45,319 nucleotides of DNA from Silicimonas sp. (GCA_022824315.1 JAJEAC010000140.1:1-45319), one strand, 5' to 3'; shown: positions 1-10,457, counted from the stretch's first letter. Program-made: numbers and translations. The notes: generated from the sequence alone by a model not told the origin.

Positions 1-834
1 CCGCCGCGTCCGCACGCGCACGCTCGTACAGGTGCACGCCATCCGCAGACGGAACCGGCGGCACGACGGGGACAGAAATGGGGACGCCGCGACTCAGCAT
101 GCCTCCCGCTAGCAGATGTCATGCCCTGTAGCCAGTGGAAATCGAATGCCGGAAAGACAAACGTCAAATGCCGCCTGGACAGGCCGTCACGCCTTCACCG
201 AACGCTTACCCCGCAGTGTCCTGACCGCCCAGACGAATACCTCCCGACGGCAGGTGCGCGATCGCCTGAAGGCTGGCGCGGCAATGTCAAGGCGACTGCG
301 GCGCGACCCACCGGCGGCAGGCAGGCCGTGACAGTCCCGTTTCTCGAAACATGGTGAAAAGTCTGCACCGCCGGAAGTGCGAGGCTCTTGGCCCCGGTCA
401 AGGTCCTCGACGGCCTGTTCCGGTGCCGCTTGCTCGAGGAACTCGCCAAGACCCGCACCCGCACCAAAGGCGGGAACAGGTTCTCCAGACGCACCGCGCA
501 CCTTTCCTGCCCGGCGGCCATCCGGGGCGCCGCCGCCGCGCGCTCGAAGGTCTGGTCGTCTACGCCAAGCCGCCATTCCACTGCCCGGAGCGGAATTTCT
601 CGTGTCTCGCCCGCTATGCCCAAGGGATTTGCATCGGCGACAGCCGCATCTGCCGGGCGTTGTTCAGGCTTCCAAGGCTGACCAACAATGAAACGTCGCT
701 CTTCAGCGACATTGCCCGCAGGCGTCGACTGCATTGAGGGACCTCAAATGACGCGGGAATGACGCAACCCGAAGTCTTCACTAGATCGCCCATGCAAGGC
801 GTTCCCTCGCCATGCTCAGAGCGGACCGAGACGT
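1..834. other. Gene-free stretch downstream of purF
   Basis: I see no gene I can support here. The open frames on both strands overlap one another, are arginine- and proline-rich in the way chance frames are in GC-rich DNA, and match no family I recognise. No clear intrinsic terminator with a T tract follows purF. It could hold a degraded gene or the edge of an accessory region. Confidence 0.5.
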
Positions 835-2316
835 TCATTCGGCGGCCTTGAGTGCGAATCCCTTCTCGATCTGGTCGGACGGTGCAATGGGGTATTCGCC
901 CGAAAAGCAGGCATCGCAATATTGCGGGCTCTCGGAGTTCCGTCCCTCGACCTCGCCAACAGCCCGATAAAGCCCGTCAAGCGAAATGAACTTGAGTGAC
1001 GTGACGCCGAGATGGCGGCACATCTCCGCTTCGCTCATGGTCGCGGCGAGGAGATTCTCCCGATTGGGCGTGTCCACGCCGTAAAAGCAGGGCCACGCCG
1101 TTGGCGGCGAGGCGATTCGAAAGTGAACCTCCTTTGCACCGGCGTCCAGGATCATCTCCTTGATCTTGAGCGAGGTGGTGCCGCGAACGACGCTGTCGTC
1201 GACCAGCACGACCCGTTTCCCGGCGACGAGCGCACGGTTGACGTTGAGCTTCAGCCGCACGCCCATGTTTCGAATCTGCTCGGTCGGCTCGATGAAGGTC
1301 CGGCCCATGTACTGGTTCCGGATGATTCCCATGGCGTAGGGAATGCCGCTTTCCCGGCTATAGCCGATTGCTGCGGGCGTTCCGCTGTCCGGCACGGGGG
1401 AAACCAGATCGGCGTCAACCGGCGCTTCCTTGGCGAGTTCCTCGCCGATCGCGGATCTGGTCTCGTAGACAGAACGCCCGTTCAACTGGCTGTCTGGGCG
1501 GGAGAAATAGACATGCTCGAAGATGCAGAAGCGGGACTTGCGACGCTCAAACGGCATGTGACTGGCAACGTCGTTGTCTTCGATGACAACCATCTCGCCC
1601 GGCTCGATTTCGCGCACGAATTCGGCGCCGATGATGTCCAGCGCACAGGATTCGGAAGCCAACGCCCAGCCTCCGCCGCCGACACGGCCCAACACCAGGG
1701 GACGAACGCCAAAGGGATCGCGGACACCGATCAGCTTGGATCGTGTCATCGCAACCACCGAATAGGCGCCTTCGACGCGCCTCAAGGCATCCTTCATCCG
1801 CTCGGGCACTGACTTTTGAAGCGACCTGGCCATCAAGTGAATGATGCACTCGCTGTCCGAGCTGGACTGAAAGATCGAGCCGTGCTCGATGAGCTCGCGG
1901 CGCAGCGCATCGGCATTCGTGATGTTGCCGTTATGCGAGATGGCCGCTCCACCCATGGAGAATTCACCGAGGAAGGGTTGGACGTCCCTGATTTCGGTCG
2001 GACCCTTGGATCCGGCAGTCGAATACCGCACATGACCAATCGCCAGCTCTCCGCGAAGCGTGTCCATCACGGACTGGTTGGTGAACGTGTCGCGCACGAG
2101 GCCCGTGCGACGTGCGGAATGGAAGCCTTCGCCAGGTTCATAGGAGACGATTCCCCCAGCTTCCTGCCCGCGGTGCTGCAGGGCATGCAGCCCGAGCGCC
2201 ACGAAGCTGGCGGCGTCCGTCACGCCATTGACGCCAAACACGCCGCACTCTTCGCGAAGTTTGTCGTCGTCGAACGGATGGGTCGTCTGGGGTCGAGGCA
2301 GAATGGGTTCGGACAT
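835..2316 (-). CDS. purF: Amidophosphoribosyltransferase (PurF)
   Basis: Catalyses the first committed step of purine synthesis in the cytosol: PRPP plus glutamine gives 5-phosphoribosylamine. The protein is 493 residues, the usual length. I chose the ATG at 2316 (MSEPILPRP) over an upstream ATG at 2376. It leaves a short propeptide before Cys24 in EECGVFGVNG, the N-terminal nucleophile of class II glutamine amidotransferases exposed by self-processing. The PRPP-binding motif VVLVDDSVVRGTT lies near residues 369–381. Cysteines expected for the family's Fe-S cluster occur near the C-terminus (PQYCDACF). cvpA lies upstream on the same strand, the classical cvpA–purF pairing. Identity is clear. 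Confidence 0.97.
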   Translation of the reverse strand: MSEPILPRPQTTHPFDDDKLREECGVFGVNGVTDAASFVALGLHALQHRGQEAGGIVSYEPGEGFHSARRTGLVRDTFTNQSVMDTLRGELAIGHVRYSTAGSKGPTEIRDVQPFLGEFSMGGAAISHNGNITNADALRRELIEHGSIFQSSSDSECIIHLMARSLQKSVPERMKDALRRVEGAYSVVAMTRSKLIGVRDPFGVRPLVLGRVGGGGWALASESCALDIIGAEFVREIEPGEMVVIEDNDVASHMPFERRKSRFCIFEHVYFSRPDSQLNGRSVYETRSAIGEELAKEAPVDADLVSPVPDSGTPAAIGYSRESGIPYAMGIIRNQYMGRTFIEPTEQIRNMGVRLKLNVNRALVAGKRVVLVDDSVVRGTTSLKIKEMILDAGAKEVHFRIASPPTAWPCFYGVDTPNRENLLAATMSEAEMCRHLGVTSLKFISLDGLYRAVGEVEGRNSESPQYCDACFSGEYPIAPSDQIEKGFALKAAE

Positions 2317-2555
2317 GCCCGTCTCGAATTGGCAGCAGCGCGATCTTCTAATACCCCCTTGGGACGGATGTGTCACGCAAGCATTTTCGCGTCACCGTTC
2401 GGGATTGCCTGCCGTTCAGGCAGCGCACCGTTCCAATGCGTCCCTGTCTTGCCGTCGGAACGCTGTCGGCGCAAATTCCCGGACGCGTCTCGCCCATTCT
2501 CTGGAAGAGACGCGAGCGAACGGAAGTGCAGACCAGCCTGTCAGATGGTACGGAT

Positions 2556-3125
2556 TCACACGTCTGTGCCAGCTCTTGAGCAATTTTCGATCAAGTGGTC
2601 GTATTGTTGCGTGATCCAGCTCATCGCATTTGTGGACACCTGCTTGTCAATCGCGTCGGTGACCTCGGCAAAGACCGCCGCCGAGCGGCTGCCAGCCACG
2701 ACGGGAATCGGTTCCGACACGATGACTCGCTGATAGATGACCAAGGCGACGGCAACCAGGATTGCGCCACGCAGGACGCCGAACAGGAAGCCGACTCCCT
2801 GATCGACGCCTCCAACCGCCGAGCGCTGGACCGCTCCCGCAAACAGAGGCGAAAAGATCGACGTGACGATCAGGGACGCTGCAAAGACAACGGCAAAGGC
2901 GAAAATCAGGGCGAGTTCGCAGGAATTGCCCAAAACGTTGCGAACGACGGGGATTTCCTTGACCAGCGGCTCGACGGTGGGAGCGAGAAGGTACGCGAGA
3001 ACGGCGGCCAGTATCCAGCCGCAGATCGACAGCGTCTCCCGAACAAACCCCCGATAATAGGCGAGGATCGCGGAAACGATGATGACCAGCGCAACGACGC
3101 CGTCAATGATGGTGAAGCCGTTCAT
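2556..3125 (-). CDS. cvpA: CvpA family membrane protein
   Basis: A 189-residue inner-membrane protein of the CvpA (colicin V production) family. It begins MNGFTIIDGVVALVII and has four predicted hydrophobic segments, roughly residues 5–25, 30–55, 65–95 and 105–130. The conserved YRGFVRE sequence follows the first segment. The exact function is unknown; in enterobacteria it affects colicin export and envelope homeostasis. It lies between radA (31 bp upstream) and purF on the same strand, so these are probably co-transcribed. The 3' end is followed by about 240 bp before the purF start, which may hold a purF promoter. Confidence 0.93.
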   Translation of the reverse strand: MNGFTIIDGVVALVIIVSAILAYYRGFVRETLSICGWILAAVLAYLLAPTVEPLVKEIPVVRNVLGNSCELALIFAFAVVFAASLIVTSIFSPLFAGAVQRSAVGGVDQGVGFLFGVLRGAILVAVALVIYQRVIVSEPIPVVAGSRSAAVFAEVTDAIDKQVSTNAMSWITQQYDHLIENCSRAGTDV

Positions 3126-3155
3126 GCCGATGTCTTGTCGCTCCTTCCCGGGTGT

Positions 3156-4520
3156 CTATCCTGCTCCAAACACTTCTCCAACCAAAGTGGCAAGGTCTGG
3201 CATCATCTGAACCTTCATGCCTGCCGCCGTCCCGGTCTTGCTCCTGTCCGGCAGAATCACGGATTCGAAGCCGAGTTTTTCCGCCTCCTTCAGGCGGGCT
3301 TCGGTTTGCCCGACCGGTCTCAGCATGCCCGACAGGCTTATTTCGCCAAAGACGACCGTTTGCGGGGGCAGGTGCACGTCTTCGCGTGCGGACAGCAGCG
3401 CGGCGGCGACGGCGAGGTCTGCGGCCGGTTCGGTGATCCGGAGGCCGCCGGCGACGTTGAGATACACGTCAAGCCCGGCAAACGGGATGCCGCATCGCGC
3501 TTCAAGAACCGCCAGGATCATGGCTAGCCGACCACCGTCCCAGCCGACCACCGAGCGCCGGGCGCTTCCGGCCGGGGCTGGGGAGATCAGGGCCTGGATC
3601 TCGCAAAGGACGGGCCGCGTGCCCTCGATGCCGGCAAAGACCGTGGTGCCGGGGCTGCCTGCGTCGCGGTCGGAAAGGAACAACGCGGACGGATTCGCCA
3701 CTTCGGCCAGGCCGGTGCCGGTCATCTCGAACACCCCGATCTCGTCAGCCGGCCCGAACCTGTTCTTGACCGCGCGCAGTATCCTGAACTGGTGTCCGCG
3801 CTCGCCCTCGAAGTACAGCACCGTGTCGACCATGTGTTCGATGACGCGCGGGCCCGCGATCTGGCCTTCCTTGGTGACATGGCCCACAAGCACCACGCTG
3901 ATGCCCTTGCGCTTGGCGAAGGAGGTGAGCTCGTGTGCCGCCGCACGCACCTGCGAGACCGAGCCAGGCGCGCTTTGGACCGTGTCCAGCCAAACGGTCT
4001 GGATCGAATCGATGACGGCGATCGACGGCTTCTCTTCTTCGAGGGTCGTCAGGATGTTCCGAAGGTCGGTTTCCACGGCGAGTTGCACCGGGGCATCGGC
4101 CAGACCAAGGCGCCTGGCCCGCAGCCTGATCTGGCTGGAAGCCTCCTCCCCCGAGATGTAGACTGCCCGCAGGCCCGTTCGCGCAAAAGCCGCCGCGGCC
4201 TGCAGAAGCAGTGTCGACTTGCCGATGCCCGGGTCGCCGCCCACAAGGACGGCACTTGCGGGAACGAGCCCGCCGCCGAGAACCCGGTCGAGCTCGGACA
4301 TGCCCGACAGTTCGCGGGGAAGGGGCTCGTCTTCGCTCGCAAGGTCGCTGAGCGGAACGACGTTGCCGCGTACGGAACCAAGACCCTTGGATCCAGGTCC
4401 GGTCGACAGCGGTGCATCCTCGGAAATCGAGTTCCAGGCACCGCACTCGTCGCAGCGTCCGGACCACTTGGCATGCACGGCGCCGCAATTTGCGCAGGAG
4501 AGGCGCATGGATTTCGTCAT
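3156..4520 (-). CDS. radA: DNA repair protein RadA (Sms)
   Basis: RadA is a RecA-like ATPase that promotes branch migration and processing of recombination intermediates. The 454-residue protein has all expected parts. There is an N-terminal four-cysteine zinc finger (C9, C12, C23, C26). The Walker A sequence GGDPGIGKS lies at 94–102. The RadA-specific KNRFG motif follows (VKNRFGPADEIG), and a C-terminal Lon-protease-like domain includes GWDGGRLAM and ARCGIPFAGLDVYLNVAGG. The start at 4520 (MTKSMRLSC) fits the family; the internal ATG five codons in is an alternative. Upstream lie mlaE and mlaF and downstream cvpA, all on the same strand, an arrangement seen in Rhodobacterales. Confidence 0.97.
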   Translation of the reverse strand: MTKSMRLSCANCGAVHAKWSGRCDECGAWNSISEDAPLSTGPGSKGLGSVRGNVVPLSDLASEDEPLPRELSGMSELDRVLGGGLVPASAVLVGGDPGIGKSTLLLQAAAAFARTGLRAVYISGEEASSQIRLRARRLGLADAPVQLAVETDLRNILTTLEEEKPSIAVIDSIQTVWLDTVQSAPGSVSQVRAAAHELTSFAKRKGISVVLVGHVTKEGQIAGPRVIEHMVDTVLYFEGERGHQFRILRAVKNRFGPADEIGVFEMTGTGLAEVANPSALFLSDRDAGSPGTTVFAGIEGTRPVLCEIQALISPAPAGSARRSVVGWDGGRLAMILAVLEARCGIPFAGLDVYLNVAGGLRITEPAADLAVAAALLSAREDVHLPPQTVVFGEISLSGMLRPVGQTEARLKEAEKLGFESVILPDRSKTGTAAGMKVQMMPDLATLVGEVFGAG

Positions 4521-4707
4521 GGCGCCTTCTTGCCTGTGCCGCAGGGGCTAGACAAGCCGGTATCGAACAGGAAAGTCGCCTGGGTCGCGGGAATTGGCAC
4601 GTGATTCTGCAGATTGGACGGGTGCGCGATTCCCCAAGCCTTGCGCGGATTCGCGGAAGTCGCTTCCCCTGCTGCCCGACCCGACGGCCCGAACGGCGGC
4701 AAGGGCT

Positions 4708-5469
4708 TCAGCGAACCGTCTCGATCGGTCCCTCGGCGCGTCCGGAGATGAACTGCGCGACGCATGGGTCGCCGCTGTTGTCCATTTCGCCGGCTGGTCC
4801 GGTCCACTGGATCATGCCGTCATGCAGCATTGCGACCTCGTCCGCGATCGCCCGGACGCTTGACATGTCATGGGTGATGGTCATGGCAGTCGAGCCCATC
4901 TCGCTTGTGATCCCGCGGATCAGGTCGTTGATGACGCCCGCCATGATCGGGTCGAGCCCGGTCGTCGGTTCGTCGAAAAAGATGATCTCGGGTTCGGTGG
5001 CGATGGCGCGCGCAAGGCCGACGCGCTTTTGCATGCCTCCCGAAAGCTCGGCCGGAAACAGGTCCGCCACATCGGGCGACAACCCGACTCGGCGGAGCTT
5101 CTCGGCCGCGATCTCGCGTGCTTCGGCCCGCGGCTTCTTGAGGGAACCGCGCAACAGCCGGAACGCCACGTTTTGCCAGACCGGAAGGGAATCGAAGAGG
5201 GCGCTGCCCTGGAAGAGCATTCCGAACCTTGCGAGGAACGCGTCCCGCTCGGGCGTGCCCTGCCGGAGATTGGTGACGTCGGTTCCGTCCACGCTGATCG
5301 CACCCTTGTCTGGCTGAACAAGTCCCAGCACGCATTTCAGGAGCACCGACTTGCCCGTGCCCGAGCCGCCGATGATCACCATGCTCCTGCCCTTCCGCAG
5401 GGTCAGGTTGACTCCGGTCAGAACCCTGTTCGCCCCAAAGGCCTTATGTACATCCACGAGGTCGATCAT
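4708..5469 (-). CDS. mlaF: ABC transporter ATPase, MlaF-like
   Basis: A 253-residue ATP-binding subunit of an MCE/Mla-type phospholipid transporter that moves lipids between inner and outer membrane. Walker A is GGSGTGKS at 34–41. The signature LSGGMQKRVGLARA and the Walker B IIFFDEPTTGLDP are both present and carry MlaF-type features (GMQKRVGLARA, TTGLDPI). Its start codon overlaps the mlaE stop by 4 bp (ATGA), indicating translational coupling. No mlaD, mlaC or mlaB follows; the next gene is radA, 187 bp away. The MCE-domain substrate-binding partner must therefore be encoded elsewhere. Symbol by similarity. Confidence 0.9.
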   Translation of the reverse strand: MIDLVDVHKAFGANRVLTGVNLTLRKGRSMVIIGGSGTGKSVLLKCVLGLVQPDKGAISVDGTDVTNLRQGTPERDAFLARFGMLFQGSALFDSLPVWQNVAFRLLRGSLKKPRAEAREIAAEKLRRVGLSPDVADLFPAELSGGMQKRVGLARAIATEPEIIFFDEPTTGLDPIMAGVINDLIRGITSEMGSTAMTITHDMSSVRAIADEVAMLHDGMIQWTGPAGEMDNSGDPCVAQFISGRAEGPIETVR

Positions 5470-6239
5470 GCCGAAAAGAACAGTTCAGTAAGCACGAAGT
5501 TGGCGGCGAGGATCAGCACGCTTGCGGCAACGACCGCGCCCTTGGTCGCCCGCCCAACTCCCTGCGCGCCCCGGCCGGATCGCATGCCGAAATAGCAACC
5601 CATCAGGGCGGCGAGGAAGCCGAAGACGGCGGCCTTGGTGAGCGACGAGACGACGTCCAGCGGCTCCAGGAAGTCAATGGTGTTTCTGAGATACGTCCCG
5701 GCGTTGAAACCCAGCCGTTCGACGCCGACGAGATAGCCGCCCATGATTCCGATGATGTCGCCGACGCCAACCAGGAACGGCATGACGACCGTAGCGGCAA
5801 GGACGCGCGGCAGCGTCAGGTACTTGGCCGGATTGGTCGAGAGGGTGATCAGGGCATCGATCTGCTCCGTGACCTTCATCGTCGCGATTTCGGCGGCGAT
5901 CGAGGAGGTGACGCGGGCGGCGATCATGAGTCCGACAAGTACCGGCCCCAGCTCCCGCACCATGCCGATCGCAACGATCTGAGGCACGACGGCCTCGGCC
6001 GAGAAGCGCGCACCGCCGGCATAGATCTGGAGGGCCAGGGCGCCTCCGGTGAAGATGGTGGTCAGGCCGACCACCGGAAGCGAGAAGTAGCCGATCTGCA
6101 CCAGAGCTTGCGCGAACTCGCGGGGATAGTAGGGAGGACGTCCCAAATGGCTGACGGTATCGGCGGCGAACAGCGTGACCCGACCGACCGCAGCGAGCAT
6201 GGCGAGCACTGCCCTTCCGATGATGGCGAGGACATTCAT
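5466..6239 (-). CDS. mlaE: ABC transporter permease, MlaE-like
   Basis: A 257-residue integral membrane permease of the MlaE/YrbE family, the membrane partner of the ATPase encoded next. The diagnostic block [19 protein letters not shown] followed by [18 protein letters not shown] lies near residues 93–130. It is followed by several hydrophobic segments, including one with [12 protein letters not shown]. The gene overlaps alr by 4 bp upstream and mlaF by 4 bp downstream, so the three genes form one tightly coupled transcription unit. The function in maintaining outer-membrane lipid asymmetry is inferred from the family. Confidence 0.92.
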   Translation of the reverse strand: MNVLAIIGRAVLAMLAAVGRVTLFAADTVSHLGRPPYYPREFAQALVQIGYFSLPVVGLTTIFTGGALALQIYAGGARFSAEAVVPQIVAIGMVRELGPVLVGLMIAARVTSSIAAEIATMKVTEQIDALITLSTNPAKYLTLPRVLAATVVMPFLVGVGDIIGIMGGYLVGVERLGFNAGTYLRNTIDFLEPLDVVSSLTKAAVFGFLAALMGCYFGMRSGRGAQGVGRATKGAVVAASVLILAANFVLTELFFSA

Positions 6240-7279
6240 TGCGGCAAGTATACGCGCTCGTAGCGCGCTCCAAGGGATGTCAGCACCTCGTAGCCGATCG
6301 TCCCGGCGGCCTCGGCGAAGGTGTCGACGGAGAGATTGGGACCAATGACCTGCAATTGTGCCGGGATCTCTTGCAGTCCGCCCACGTCAACAGTGACGAG
6401 GTCCATCGAAATGCGCCCGATGACGGGGCAGGGCGTGTTTCCGGCGAAAACCACGGCTCCGGGCGCTGCAGATCGCATGAGCCCGTCGGCGTATCCGGCG
6501 GAGATCGTGGCAACCTTGGTCGGGACGGCCGCGGTCCAGGCATTGCCGTAGCCCACGGATTCGCCTGGCTGAACGGTCCTTGTCTGGATCACCGGCACAT
6601 CAAGACAGATGGCTGGCCGGGCCTCGCCAAATGGCTGGCCGCCGTAGAGCCCGACGCCCGGCCGGGTCAGGTCGAAATGGTACTCTGGCCCGAGGAGAAT
6701 CCCGCCGGTGGCGGCCAGCGAGCGCCGAGCTGAAATTCCGTCGGTCATCCCGCGAAATGCATCTAGCTGCTGCGCATTCATTGGATGATCTGGTTCGTCA
6801 GCGCAGGCGAGGTGGCTCATGACGAGGAGTGGCCCTGACTCAAGGAGCTCGCCCCTGCAGTCGTTCCAATCGGACGGCTCGAAGCCCAGGCGGTTCATTC
6901 CTGTATCGAGTTGAACGCCAAAGGGATGAGCGGGGGTGTTCGTGGCATGGCGCGCCATCTGTTCCGGCGCGTTCAGCAACGGGATCAGGCGCGCCGAAGC
7001 GAGCGCATCGGATTCGCCGTCCATGTGGCCGGAAAAGACGTAGATGTCAGGCTGGTTGCCGAGCATGCCGCGAACCGCGACGCCTTCCTCTGCAAGGGCG
7101 ACAAAAAGACTTGTCGCACCTGCGTCAGCCAGCGCCTTCGCGACCCGAAGCGCTCCGATTCCGTATGCGTCGGCCTTGACGACGGCAGCCGTTTCCACGT
7201 CATTGCCCGACAGGGCATCAAGTGCACGCCAGTTTGCGCATATGGCGTCAAGATCGATAGTCAGGCGCGCGGCTCCCAT
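6236..7279 (-). CDS. alr: Alanine racemase
   Basis: Pyridoxal-phosphate enzyme interconverting L- and D-alanine, supplying D-Ala for peptidoglycan. From the ATG at 7279 ([13 protein letters not shown]) the protein has 347 residues, close to the usual 350–370. Lys35 in [12 protein letters not shown] is the PLP lysine. The C-terminal catalytic tyrosine is in TISAGYADG, and the metal/substrate region [15 protein letters not shown] is intact. An ATG at 7309 ([10 protein letters not shown]) would add ten residues and is possible. An upstream frame reaching 7618 lacks family sequence and was not used. dnaB often precedes alr in alphaproteobacteria but is not adjacent here. Confidence 0.95.
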   Translation of the reverse strand: MGAARLTIDLDAICANWRALDALSGNDVETAAVVKADAYGIGALRVAKALADAGATSLFVALAEEGVAVRGMLGNQPDIYVFSGHMDGESDALASARLIPLLNAPEQMARHATNTPAHPFGVQLDTGMNRLGFEPSDWNDCRGELLESGPLLVMSHLACADEPDHPMNAQQLDAFRGMTDGISARRSLAATGGILLGPEYHFDLTRPGVGLYGGQPFGEARPAICLDVPVIQTRTVQPGESVGYGNAWTAAVPTKVATISAGYADGLMRSAAPGAVVFAGNTPCPVIGRISMDLVTVDVGGLQEIPAQLQVIGPNLSVDTFAEAAGTIGYEVLTSLGARYERVYLPQ

Positions 7280-7695
7280 GTCCGAGGGTGTCGGACACGG
7301 TGTGTGCATCGTCAACCCCGGAATGGTTGTATCCGCAGGACTCGGCGATGCCGTGCCGTTATGCCGGGGGGTCGGCACTTCGAAGTATTGACGCGGATGC
7401 GGCGATTGCGTGATGCGTCGGGGGTGCAAATGCATGCGAGGACGTGAAGCCCGTCCGCCACGACAGGCCAGGCACGAGTGAGGCTCCTGCCGGGCAGGGA
7501 CCCGCCGTTGTGGTCGGGACTTCGCAGCAGGTTCCGGCGACATCGGGACGTCCGGAGTCCATGCTTGTTCCCCAATGCGATCCGTCTGACAGTCAAAGGG
7601 GCAAAGGGTCTCGGTCACGCTCGACGCGAGAACGACGGACTGCTAGGACGTCAAAGGCCAACATGGGTGACGAAAAAGACAGGAAAGGAACTGCC
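7280..7695. other. Divergent intergenic region, alr / secreted protein
   Basis: About 415 bp between the divergent alr and the small exported protein. It should hold both promoters. I cannot point to convincing −35/−10 pairs, and the open frames here look like chance frames. The only clear signal is the purine-rich ribosome-binding site (AGGAAAGGAA, 7681–7690) just before the GTG at 7696. Confidence 0.4.
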
Positions 7696-8205
7696 GTGAC
7701 GGGATTGAAGGCCATGCTTGCAGCCGCCACAACGATGTCGATGCTGCTTGCTTTGCACGGCAACGCTGTCGCGCAGGACGCGGGCAGCTTTCGCAGCTTG
7801 CAAAGCTATGTTCAGGACTACACCACCATTGATCATGCGGGGGGCGCTGTTACCGCAGGAAATCTCGTTGGAACCAGCACGATCCTGGAGAGCAGTGGCC
7901 CGCCCTTTGTCAAGGGCGAGAGGAGCATCTCGAGGTGTGTCGTGTTCGTACGCACAATGCGAGACGGTGTCGTGGAAGTGGAGTCCCCTTGCACGCACAC
8001 GGATGCCACAGGCGACGAGATTTACCTTCTGGCCCGTCGAAGGGAAGGCGACATCGCGGAAGGCGGTGGCGGCGAGGGTCGGTTCGAGATCATGGGCGGA
8101 ACCGGGAAATATGCCGATATTTCGGGCGAATGCACTTATGTGGCACGATACCTTCCCGCAAACCACGCTGACACGTCCAGCAAGTGCACGTGGCAAAGGC
8201 CGTGA
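7696..8205 (+). CDS. Exported protein with GGTGKY motif (hypothetical)
   Basis: A 169-residue predicted secreted protein. I chose the GTG at 7696 because AGGAAAGGAA lies five bases before it and the protein then opens directly with a signal peptide (TGLKAMLAAATTMSMLLA, cleavage probably at AVA/QDAG). An ATG at 7663 is in frame but adds a charged stretch before the signal. The mature part ends with GGTGKYADISGECTY, a motif seen in small periplasmic beta-barrel proteins related to allene oxide cyclase-like folds. Four cysteines in the mature part could form disulfides. The function is unknown. Confidence 0.75.
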   Translation: MTGLKAMLAAATTMSMLLALHGNAVAQDAGSFRSLQSYVQDYTTIDHAGGAVTAGNLVGTSTILESSGPPFVKGERSISRCVVFVRTMRDGVVEVESPCTHTDATGDEIYLLARRREGDIAEGGGGEGRFEIMGGTGKYADISGECTYVARYLPANHADTSSKCTWQRP

Positions 8206-8383
8206 TGCGCCTGCTTGCCCTACGTGCGGCACCAGTTTCAGTTGAACGGATATGGCGTTCAACCGCATGAACGCGCGGGATCGAGGCCAGGCCACAGGGC
8301 GGCCACCAGTCAGGATGCGCGGCATCGTGCAACAGTCATCGGTGCGTGTCCGTCCGGGACACTGCCATGGTGGGCTCTTGGCC

Positions 8384-9181
8384 ATGCCTCGCAGGTCCCT
8401 GGATGCGCTTTCCCGGATTGCATCTGTCGCGGCACTTGCTTCGATGCCACTGTGTCCGGGAGTTGCTGGCGCGGGCGAACTCTATCTGCGGGGCGGTATT
8501 GGAATCGACTGGTCCAGCGATGCGGCATTCACCGACATCGATTGCTCAAGCACCGTGCCGGCGGCGCTGTATGGCTGCGGAACGGACAGTGACGGTGCGC
8601 CCCGTCGTTCGCTCGGCGATTTCGGGGAGACGGCTGTGCTGGAACTTGGACTCGGTTACGCACCCGGAAGCGCGATGCGCTACGAGTTGATGGTGGAGCA
8701 CCGGCCACATTACAGCTTCGAGGGTCGTGCCAACTTTCTCGCGCCGGACCGGCAGCAATCTGTGGCCGCAAATATCTCGTCGGTGTCCGGAATGCTGGCG
8801 GCGTTTGCCGATTTTCTCGAGATTGGGACATTTGGACGAGCGGCGATCACGCCTTATGTCGGGGCGGGCGTTGGTGTCGCGCGCAACCGGATCGGCATGA
8901 CCAGCATGACGTTCCCTGCGACGACGACGAGCGTGCGGAGCGGGAGCCGGACGGACCTGACCTGGATGGTGGCCGCTGGAGTCACGCTGCCGCTGAATGA
9001 GCGGCTTGGTCTGGACGTGGCGTGGCGGTACACCGATCTCGGCGAAGTCCGCACCGGGAGAGGCGAAGGCGGAGTGACGTGGCGCGACGGCAGCCGCGAA
9101 CCGATACCCATTGATTTCGCCCCGACGCAGGCACGTATCCGGAGCCACGGTCTCCGGTTGTCGTTGCGGTATTCCTTCTGA
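8384..9181 (+). CDS. Outer-membrane beta-barrel protein
   Basis: A 265-residue protein that looks like a small OmpA/Opa-type outer-membrane barrel. From the ATG at 8384 it has a signal peptide (MPRRSLDALSRIASVAALAS, cleavage near AGA/GELYLRG). Alternating-residue strands follow, such as LYLRGGIGIDW, MRYELMVEHRP and ITPYVGAGVGVARN. The last residues are LRLSLRYSF, ending in the terminal phenylalanine recognised by the BAM machinery. The sequence VGAGVGVARN is typical of the surface-antigen/Lom porin superfamily. It follows another exported protein by 178 bp; co-transcription is uncertain. The ligand or role is unknown. Confidence 0.8.
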   Translation: MPRRSLDALSRIASVAALASMPLCPGVAGAGELYLRGGIGIDWSSDAAFTDIDCSSTVPAALYGCGTDSDGAPRRSLGDFGETAVLELGLGYAPGSAMRYELMVEHRPHYSFEGRANFLAPDRQQSVAANISSVSGMLAAFADFLEIGTFGRAAITPYVGAGVGVARNRIGMTSMTFPATTTSVRSGSRTDLTWMVAAGVTLPLNERLGLDVAWRYTDLGEVRTGRGEGGVTWRDGSREPIPIDFAPTQARIRSHGLRLSLRYSF

Positions 9182-9803
9182 ACTCCGGTGCAGGGCTGAG
9201 CACTTGGCAAAGACACCGAGTCAGGAATGAGAAAGGGATGTGGCCGTGGAAGGGAAGGTGGCCAACTTGGATCGGGATCGCCGAAATCCACCGAATGGGA
9301 CTGAGTCCGTCCTTGACCCGAATCATGGGTGCTTTTGTCGGGACGGTTCGGCGTCACTCGGGGATGCTCCAGGCAGAACGTCACGGTCCCTCGGCGTGAT
9401 CAACGATGCGTCCACACTCTAATCCGGCTCGGCTGGCCGGCAACCGTTCCCGTGAACACGACGCCTAATTCGGAGCGTTGCGACGATTCGGGAGGCGGGA
9501 CACATCTGGTTGAATGGTGCTGCAGTTCGCGGCGACCATGCTTTTTCACGGTCACACGCGTTGCCCGGGTCTTCCGGATGCCCTGTCGAACCGCCCGGGG
9601 TGTTCCGTGTCTTCATCTCAAGTCCCGTGACAGGACGGCTCCCTCCGGCAACAGCCCGGCAGTGGCGTAACGCCACAGCGCTACAAGCAGCTTGCGCGCC
9701 AGAGTGCCACGATCCCCACTTCCGAGAACACCCGTTGCGGGTGCTGACGTATTTCGGGTACCATTTCGACAGGACACTGCCCGGCTGGCGGCACAGCCAG
9801 CCC
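9182..9803. other. Gene-free stretch before dehydrogenase remnant
   Basis: About 620 bp without a gene I recognise. An open frame starting at 9510 runs in frame into the dehydrogenase remnant, but its first ~98 residues show no similarity to the N-terminal catalytic domain of that family. I read this stretch as replacement DNA, or as a decayed 5' half. Confidence 0.45.
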
Positions 9804-10457
9804 CACACTTTGTACCTGATACTTGCCTCTGCGCGCCAGGGAGTACTGCTCGACGCCGCCGTCCGCGACGGCGACTTCGCAGCCCGAGGCCGGTCGACGG
9901 CGGCGGAGCTTCAGGGCAAGACCCTGCTGCTGATCGGCTTTGGCCGGATCGGTCGCGAAGTGGCCAGTCGCGCAGTGGGATTGGGCATGAAACTTCGGGT
10001 CTTCGATCCTTTCTGCCGCGACGCGGCCAGATTTCCAGTGGACTTCGTCGAATCGCTGGAAGACGGGCTTGCAAGTGCAGATGCGGCAAGCTTGCATGTG
10101 CCGCTGAACGACCAGACCCGCCACATTCTGGGCGCTCGCGAATTGGCCCTGCTGCCGCCGCGCGCCATCGTCGTGAATGCCGGCCGCGGCGGTTTGCTGG
10201 ACGAGGAGGCGCTGGTGGATGCGGTTGCGAACGGGAGGCTGCACGGCGCCGCTCTCAACACGTTCGATCGGGAACCGCTTTCCGTGGACTCGGCGCTAGT
10301 CGGCGAGCCGCGCATTGTGCTGAGTCCGCACTCCGCGGCCCTCAGCGAGGAGGCATTGATTGGCATGGGCGTCAAGACCGTGGAAAACCTGCTTGCGGTG
10401 CTGGACGGCCGATCGAATGTCGATCTCGTCGTGCATCGTGCGCCGACGGAGGGATGA
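9804..10457 (+). pseudogene. D-2-hydroxyacid dehydrogenase, N-terminus lost
   Basis: The C-terminal two thirds of a D-isomer-specific 2-hydroxyacid dehydrogenase (SerA/phosphoglycerate dehydrogenase-like). Homology begins abruptly at HTLYLILASAR, which corresponds to the AEHTL helix in the middle of normal proteins of 310–330 residues. From there the NAD-binding fold is complete: LIGFGRIGREVASRA, the catalytic arginine in VPLNDQTRHILG, NAGRGGLLDEEALVDAV, the Glu in DREPL and the His in SPHSAAL. The first ~100 residues, half of the substrate domain, are missing although the frame stays open upstream. Its stop overlaps the next start by 4 bp (ATGA), so the operon structure is preserved. Probably inactive. 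Confidence 0.75.

Noticed and set aside
9510..9803. Normal N-terminal domain for the hydroxyacid dehydrogenase
   Set aside because: The frame is open, but it contains none of the expected N-terminal fold or the GVGxDxVD region, so I treat the gene as truncated.
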